A stretch of DNA of 8,980 nt from Flavobacteriales bacterium (lineage in GTDB: Bacteria > Bacteroidota > Bacteroidia > Flavobacteriales_F > PHOS-HE28): assembly GCA_020854015.1 (NCBI GenBank), contig JADZGG010000367.1, positions 1 through 8,980 of the forward strand. Reading direction: 5' to 3'. The translations under genes and the position numbers were made by a program. This document shows positions 5,138-8,980 of this stretch, piece by piece. Each line of letters begins with the position of its first letter. Position 1 is the first letter of the stretch. Under the pieces are notes generated by a model, which was not told where the DNA came from, did not search any database, and saw only the letters and a list, made by a program, of their open reading frames with translations.

Positions 5138-6713
5138 GAACACTCCGCATGACCACGTACACCGCCTGATCCGCTCCATGACGCGGGCGGAGAAGCGGTA
5201 CTTCAAGCTTTACACCTCCCGCCATGTGGTGAGCGGGCACAGCAACCACCAGACCCTCTTCGATGCCATTGCCTTGATGGAGGAGTACGACGAAGCGGCC
5301 TTGCTGAAGCGTTTCGCCGAAGAGGCTTTCATCCACCGCTTCCCAATCACCAAGAGGCGCCTTTATGAGGCGATCCTTGCCAGCCTCGACGCGTTCCATG
5401 CGGAAAGCTCCGTGGATGCGCGCCTGCGCCGGATGCTCCATCAAGTGGAACTGCTTTACCAACGCACGCTCTACGTCGACGCTGGACGAATGCTCCGCAG
5501 CGTGCGGCAATTGGCAAGGCAGAACGATCGACAGACCATTCTGTTGGATGTGCTCGACTGGGAGCGCCGCTTGGCCGAACGATCCAACTACGGGGGTGTT
5601 TCGCAAGCCGACGTGGACACCTTGACCGCGGAAGCCAGCGCGCTGCACGAGGAGCTTCGACAAGTGGAAGAGCTTTGGGCACTGAAGAGCCACTCCTTCC
5701 TGCTCCTCTATCGCACGGGGCATGTTCGCGATGCCCAGCAGGCCACTGAACTTGCTCGACTGAACGAACACCCGCTTCTTCGTGAAGGCGCGACCCTGCT
5801 CACCGCCCGAGGTCGGTTCCTGCATCACCACGTTCGTTCAGCGATGGCATTTGCACAGGGTGATCTGAGCACTTGTTCCGAGCAGCTGACCTTGAACCAT
5901 ACGCTGCTGCTCACTGAGAAGGAACGGTTCCGTGATGAGCCGAACCTCTTGTTCAGCGTATTGAGCAACCACATCTACGTGCTTTCCCGGCTCGGTCGAT
6001 TCGCCGAAGCGGAGGGGCTTCTGAAGGAGTTCCGCATGCTGCCGGCCACGCTGCCGGAGGCCCCGTCACCTGACCTGGAAATGAAGGTCTTCGCCACGGC
6101 CACCAGCTTGGAACTGGCGATGTTGGGCCGGAGCGGTGATTTCAGCAAAGCAGTGGCCAAGGCCTCGGTGATCGAGCAACGATTGATGGACTATGAAGGA
6201 CGATTGGGCACCCTCCGGAAGTCAGGACTGTTGTTCCAATTGGCCTATGTGCACTTCGGGGCGGGCGAGCTGGACAAGGCGTTGCGCTACAGTCACCGCC
6301 AGTTGAACGAGGGGACCGTTGATGAGGCCACCGAGGTGCACAGCTTCGGCAGGGTGTTGAACCTGCTGATCCAGGTGGACATGGATAAGAAGGACCTGTT
6401 GCCCTACGCCTTGCGGAACACCGAACGTTACCTGGCCGGATCAAAGCGCGACTTCCCCTTGGAGAAGGCCGTGGTGGAATTGGTCAAACTGCGGTTGAAA
6501 GCGCGGAACGCGGATGCGGTGCGCACGGCCTACCAACAGCTTCGTGAAGTACTCGTGAAGCTGGAGCAGGATCCGCGTGAGCGGGCGGTGTACGACCATT
6601 TCGACCCGCTGGCCTGGGTGGAGAGCAAGTTGAACGGCAGGCCCTTCGCGGAACGCGTGCGGCAACGGGCAGACCAACGGCCTCCCGGTACGGATGATCG
6701 GCAAGCGGCTTGA
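5133..6713 (+). CDS. Conserved Bacteroidota helical-repeat (TPR-like) protein of unknown function
   Basis: This is a 526-residue soluble protein with no signal peptide and no membrane helix. Almost all of it reads as amphipathic helices with TPR-like spacing, for example 'LYQRTLYVDAGRMLRSVRQ', 'LSRLGRFAEAEGLLKEF' and 'AYVHFGAGELDKALRYSHR'. This points to a protein-protein interaction scaffold. The N-terminus 'LIRSMTRAEKRYFKLYTSR' followed by 'ITKRRLYEAILASLDAFH' matches, from memory, a family of uncharacterised proteins common in Bacteroidota; I know of no assigned role. ATG 5133 is chosen because it leaves the usual short lead before that N-terminal motif. The C-terminal 25 residues are charged and probably flexible. 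It lies downstream of a strong terminator, so it needs its own promoter; TAGCTTTT (5088-5095) is one base from the TAnnTTTG element but is weak. No clear terminator follows before nuoA, 114 bp downstream. Confidence 0.88.
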   Translation: MANTPHDHVHRLIRSMTRAEKRYFKLYTSRHVVSGHSNHQTLFDAIALMEEYDEAALLKRFAEEAFIHRFPITKRRLYEAILASLDAFHAESSVDARLRRMLHQVELLYQRTLYVDAGRMLRSVRQLARQNDRQTILLDVLDWERRLAERSNYGGVSQADVDTLTAEASALHEELRQVEELWALKSHSFLLLYRTGHVRDAQQATELARLNEHPLLREGATLLTARGRFLHHHVRSAMAFAQGDLSTCSEQLTLNHTLLLTEKERFRDEPNLLFSVLSNHIYVLSRLGRFAEAEGLLKEFRMLPATLPEAPSPDLEMKVFATATSLELAMLGRSGDFSKAVAKASVIEQRLMDYEGRLGTLRKSGLLFQLAYVHFGAGELDKALRYSHRQLNEGTVDEATEVHSFGRVLNLLIQVDMDKKDLLPYALRNTERYLAGSKRDFPLEKAVVELVKLRLKARNADAVRTAYQQLREVLVKLEQDPRERAVYDHFDPLAWVESKLNGRPFAERVRQRADQRPPGTDDRQAA

Positions 6714-6768
6714 ACAACGCATAGGGGAAACAGGGTGCTCCGTCCCTCTCCACGTTCGCGGCACCGCA

Positions 6769-6776
6769 TACATTTG
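6769..6776 (+). promoter_or_regulatory. Candidate -7 promoter element for the nuo operon
   Basis: TACATTTG is an exact match to the TAnnTTTG -7 element of the main sigma factor in Bacteroidota. It lies 51 bp before the nuoA start, in the only intergenic stretch ahead of the operon. Transcription would start near 6782-6784, giving a leader of about 45 bases. No good -33 TTG is seen at the usual distance, so this is a half match. Confidence 0.55.
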
Positions 6777-6789
6777 CCGCCGCCCACGT

Positions 6790-6803
6790 GAACCCTTAGG
6801 TTC
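6790..6803 (+). other. Small stem-loop in the nuoA leader
   Basis: GAACC (6790-6794) and GGTTC (6799-6803) form a 5-bp stem with a CTTA loop. If the promoter call is right, this hairpin is within about 10 bases of the mRNA 5' end, where stem-loops can protect transcripts from decay. The short stem could occur by chance. Confidence 0.35.
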
Positions 6804-6827
6804 GCAGAGGCGTTGTCCGCACGAACC

Positions 6828-7193
6828 ATGAGCACCCCGAACGATTTTCTGCCCATCGCCATGCAGACCTTGCTGGCCGTCGGCTTCGTGGTATTCGGTC
6901 TGGTCTTCGCCGCCTGGCTCGGCCCCAAGCGCCAAGGCAAGATCAAGAACGAGAACTTCGAGTGTGGCATTGAGCAGTTCGGCAACGCCCGTTCACCCTT
7001 TTCGGTGAAGTATTTCCTGATCGCCATCCTCTTCGTGCTGTTCGATGTGGAGATCATCTTCCTTTACCCGTGGGCGGTCAATTTCAAAGAACTTGGCATG
7101 GCCGGTTTCGTGGAAATGGTCCTGTTCATCGCTTTCGTTCTCGCCGGCTTCTATTACGTGATCCGCAAAGGCGCCCTGAACTGGGAGCAATAA
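6828..7193 (+). CDS. nuoA: NADH:quinone oxidoreductase subunit A (complex I, NuoA)
   Basis: This is a 121-residue membrane subunit at the junction between the arms of complex I. It has the expected three helices: about residues 8-31, 62-84 and 95-113. The family signature is clear: 'FECGIE' (44-49) in the first loop and 'FSVKYFLIAILFVLFDVE' (58-75) with the acids D73 and E75 in the second helix, followed by 'LYPWAV'. C46 corresponds to the loop cysteine of mitochondrial ND3 that becomes accessible in the deactive enzyme. Length is normal. The ATG at 6828 is preferred over a TTG-type extension to 6813 because 'MSTPNDFLPIAMQ' fits the family N-terminus. No Shine-Dalgarno site is evident, as is common in Bacteroidota. 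It is the first gene of nuoABCD, 13 bp ahead of nuoB. Confidence 0.97.
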   Translation: MSTPNDFLPIAMQTLLAVGFVVFGLVFAAWLGPKRQGKIKNENFECGIEQFGNARSPFSVKYFLIAILFVLFDVEIIFLYPWAVNFKELGMAGFVEMVLFIAFVLAGFYYVIRKGALNWEQ

Positions 7194-7206
7194 GCAGGGA
7201 CCGACC

Positions 7207-7782
7207 ATGAGCGACAGCAAGATCATCCAGACCACCGAGCGCGGGAAGCCGAGCATCGTGCAGGCCCCGGAAGGATACAGCGGTGCGGGTTTCATGACCA
7301 CCAGCCTGGAGAAAGCCGTGGGCCTGGCGCGCAAGAACAGCATCTGGCCGCTGCCGTTCGCCACCAGCTGTTGCGGCATCGAGTTCATGGCCACCATGGG
7401 TGCCAATTACGACCTGGCCCGGTTCGGCATGGAGCGCCTCAGCTTCAGCCCGCGTCAGAGCGACCTTCTGATGGTGATGGGCACCATCGCCAAGAAAATG
7501 GCCCCCGTGCTGAAGGAGGTGTACACCCAGATGGCCGAACCCAAGTGGGTCTTGAGCGTGGGTGCCTGCGCCAGCAGTGGCGGCATCTTCGACACCTACA
7601 GCGTGCTCCAAGGCATCGACAGGGTGATCCCGGTGGACGTGTACGTGCCCGGCTGCCCCCCCCGACCTGAGCAGATCATCGACGGCATCCTGAAGATCCA
7701 GGAGCTTGTGGCCAACGAAGGGCTGCGACGTCGCTACAGCAAGGAGTACGAGGAGACCCTCGCCAAATACAAGATCGACTGA
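7207..7782 (+). CDS. nuoB: NADH:quinone oxidoreductase subunit B (complex I, NuoB)
   Basis: This is a 191-residue peripheral-arm subunit that holds the terminal [4Fe-4S] cluster N2, which passes electrons to quinone. The cluster ligands are all present: the tandem C55-C56 in 'SCCGIEFMA', C121 in 'VGACASSGG' and C150 in 'VPGCPPRPEQI'. The segment 'RFGMERLSFSPRQSDLLMV' is also typical. The N-terminal about 30 residues are variable and the C-terminal tail is charged, as in other members. An AGGGA at 7196-7200, six bases before ATG 7207, serves as a ribosome binding site and supports this start. nuoC follows after 2 bp. A run of eight C residues (7656-7663) encodes the C150-P-P part, and the frame is intact across it. 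Confidence 0.98.
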   Translation: MSDSKIIQTTERGKPSIVQAPEGYSGAGFMTTSLEKAVGLARKNSIWPLPFATSCCGIEFMATMGANYDLARFGMERLSFSPRQSDLLMVMGTIAKKMAPVLKEVYTQMAEPKWVLSVGACASSGGIFDTYSVLQGIDRVIPVDVYVPGCPPRPEQIIDGILKIQELVANEGLRRRYSKEYEETLAKYKID

Positions 7783-7784
7783 TC

Positions 7785-8294
7785 GTGCCTGCCTTCGCCA
7801 TCAACACCGAACGAGACCAGCTGGTGACCGATCAGCTCGGAGCCGCCTTCGGCGAACGCATCCTCCAGAGCGAGCAGCAGGGTGACATGCTGTGCTTCAC
7901 CGTGCGCAAGGACAGCATCCATGAGGTGTTGGCCTTTCTGAAGGACAAGCTCGACCTCACTTTCCTCACCACCCTATGTGGCATGCATTACGCGGACCGC
8001 GATGCGCTCGGCTTGGTGATCCACTTGCACAGCATGCGCCAGGGTCATCGCATCCGTGTGAAGACCGAAACGCCGATGAAGGACCCGGTGTTCCCGACCT
8101 TCACCGACCTGTGGCCCGCTTCCAACTGGATGGAACGCGAAGCATTTGATTTCTTCGGTCTCCGGTTCACCGGTCACCCCGACCTGCGCCGCATCCTGAA
8201 CATGGAGGATTTCCCGGCCTTCCCCCTGCGCAAGGACTATCCCCTGGAAGATCCCACGCGGGAGGACAAGGACGATAGCTACTTCGGACGATGA
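7785..8294 (+). CDS. nuoC: NADH:quinone oxidoreductase subunit C (complex I, NuoC; 30-kDa type)
   Basis: This is a 169-residue peripheral-arm subunit, the 30-kDa homologue, that packs against NuoD near the quinone site. The C-terminal signature is complete: 'WPASNWMEREAFDFFGLRF' starting at W110, then 'GHPDLRRIL' and 'PLRKDYPLED'. The start is a GTG at 7785, two bases after the nuoB stop; the next in-frame ATG would delete the N-terminal part of the fold. No independent ribosome binding site is clear, so coupling to nuoB translation is likely. The stop overlaps the nuoD start (ATGA, 4 bases). NuoC and NuoD are separate genes here, unlike the fused NuoCD of Escherichia coli. Confidence 0.97.
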   Translation: MPAFAINTERDQLVTDQLGAAFGERILQSEQQGDMLCFTVRKDSIHEVLAFLKDKLDLTFLTTLCGMHYADRDALGLVIHLHSMRQGHRIRVKTETPMKDPVFPTFTDLWPASNWMEREAFDFFGLRFTGHPDLRRILNMEDFPAFPLRKDYPLEDPTREDKDDSYFGR

Positions 8295-8980
8295 GCGAGC
8301 AGCCCAAGACCCCCTCGTCCAAAGGACAGAAGCCTGCCGCGGAACTCGTGCGCCCGGACTACTGGCAGCATGATGTGGTGCAGACCCACGACACCCGTGA
8401 GCTGAACACCCTCAACCTGGGGCCCACGCACCCTGCCACGCACGGAATTTTCCAGAACGTGCTGACGATGGACGGGGAGTTCATCCAGAGCGCGGAACAG
8501 ACCATCGGCTACATCCACCGGGCCTTCGAAAAACTGGCGGAACGGCGTCCGTTCTACCAGATCACGACGCTCACGGACCGGATGAACTACTGCAGCTCGC
8601 CCATCAACAACATGGGCTGGCACATGACGGTGGAGAAGCTTTGCGGCATCGAGCTGCCCAAGCGCGTGGAGTACCTGCGGGTGATCATGATGGAGCTGGC
8701 CCGGATCAGCGACCACATCATCTGCAACAGTGTGATCGGGGTGGACACCGGCGCGCTCACGGGCTTCACTTACATCTTCCAGTGGCGGGAGAAGATCTAC
8801 GACATCTACGAGGAGATCTGCGGCGCTCGCCTTACAACGAACATGGGCCGCATCGGTGGTTTCGAACGCAACTTCAGCGACTTGGCCTGGGAGCGGATCC
8901 GTGCCTTCGTGAAGGAGTTCCCCGCCGCATTGAAGGAGTTCGAGGCCCTGCTGATGCGCAACCGCATCTTCATGGACCGC
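8291..8980 (+). CDS. nuoD: NADH:quinone oxidoreductase subunit D (complex I, NuoD; 49-kDa type), 3' end outside window
   Basis: The frame opens at ATG 8291, overlapping the nuoC stop by 4 bases, and stays open to the end of the window: 230 codons, a little over half the usual length of about 400. NuoD is the 49-kDa homologue that forms the quinone-reduction pocket with NuoB. Visible family motifs are 'LNLGPTHPATHG' (41-52), 'GYIHRAFEKLAE' (73-84) and 'TDRMNYCSSPINNMGW' (95-110). By alignment with the 49-kDa family, H47 and Y100 should be the His/Tyr pair that contacts the quinone head group; this is inferred from motif position. The usual HRGxEK motif reads HRAFEK here, which I recall as common in Bacteroidota. 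The first 22 residues are polar and Lys/Ser/Pro-rich, an unremarkable extension. Confidence 0.97.
   Translation, partial: MSEQPKTPSSKGQKPAAELVRPDYWQHDVVQTHDTRELNTLNLGPTHPATHGIFQNVLTMDGEFIQSAEQTIGYIHRAFEKLAERRPFYQITTLTDRMNYCSSPINNMGWHMTVEKLCGIELPKRVEYLRVIMMELARISDHIICNSVIGVDTGALTGFTYIFQWREKIYDIYEEICGARLTTNMGRIGGFERNFSDLAWERIRAFVKEFPAALKEFEALLMRNRIFMDR

Noticed and set aside
4962..5831. Open frame of 289 codons on the - strand covering the intergenic region after the terminator
   Set aside because: Most of it is antisense to the helical-repeat gene, it ends inside the terminator, and the translation shows no family motif.
6714..6768. Terminator after the helical-repeat gene
   Set aside because: Only short pairings such as GGTGC/GCACC and AGGG/CCCT are present and no T-run follows.
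7656..7663. Eight-C run in nuoB as a frameshift or phase-variable site
   Set aside because: The frame is intact through the C150-P-P motif and loss of an essential complex I subunit by slippage is unlikely to be selected.

Overview
The window looks like chromosomal DNA of a high-GC member of the Bacteroidota, probably Flavobacteriales-like. This rests on a TAnnTTTG-type promoter match, weak Shine-Dalgarno sites, LytTR regulators paired with a beta-propeller LytS-type kinase, a lipoprotein with acidic residues just after its lipid cysteine, a helical-repeat protein family I recall from Bacteroidota, and the motif style of the Nuo subunits. The phylum call is inference; no rRNA or other marker is present. 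Every gene recognised reads on the + strand.

Layout. Positions 1-602 hold the end of one LytTR regulator and an unrecognised small membrane protein of 95 residues. After a 133-bp gap, 736-4936 is a compact signalling unit: a LytTR response regulator, a 1039-residue sensor kinase with 14 propeller-type repeats, and a 100-residue lipoprotein whose start overlaps the kinase stop. A clear intrinsic terminator (4964-4985) closes the unit. A 196-bp intergenic stretch leads to a 526-residue helical-repeat protein of unknown function (5133-6713). After another short intergenic region with a good promoter match (6769-6776), the NADH:quinone oxidoreductase operon begins: nuoA, nuoB, nuoC and the first 230 codons of nuoD, which runs off the window.

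How the genes work together. The periplasmic propeller of the kinase should sense an extracytoplasmic signal. Its cytoplasmic LytS-like core should phosphorylate the receiver of the upstream regulator, whose LytTR domain binds DNA. The lipoprotein is probably made by translational coupling and may be an envelope accessory. The nuo genes encode the start of respiratory complex I and are functionally separate from the signalling block.

Most notable signal. A perfect 18-bp inverted repeat (1513-1530 with 1606-1623) has one arm containing the kinase start codon. In mRNA it could fold into a long duplex that hides the start site. Other second-look items are a five-run G-quadruplex motif in the kinase ATPase region, a nine-C tract in the kinase gene, the unusual acidic-then-basic lipoprotein tail, and duplicated ATG-containing blocks before the helical-repeat gene. 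No tRNA, rRNA, CRISPR array, transposon or prophage gene was seen.
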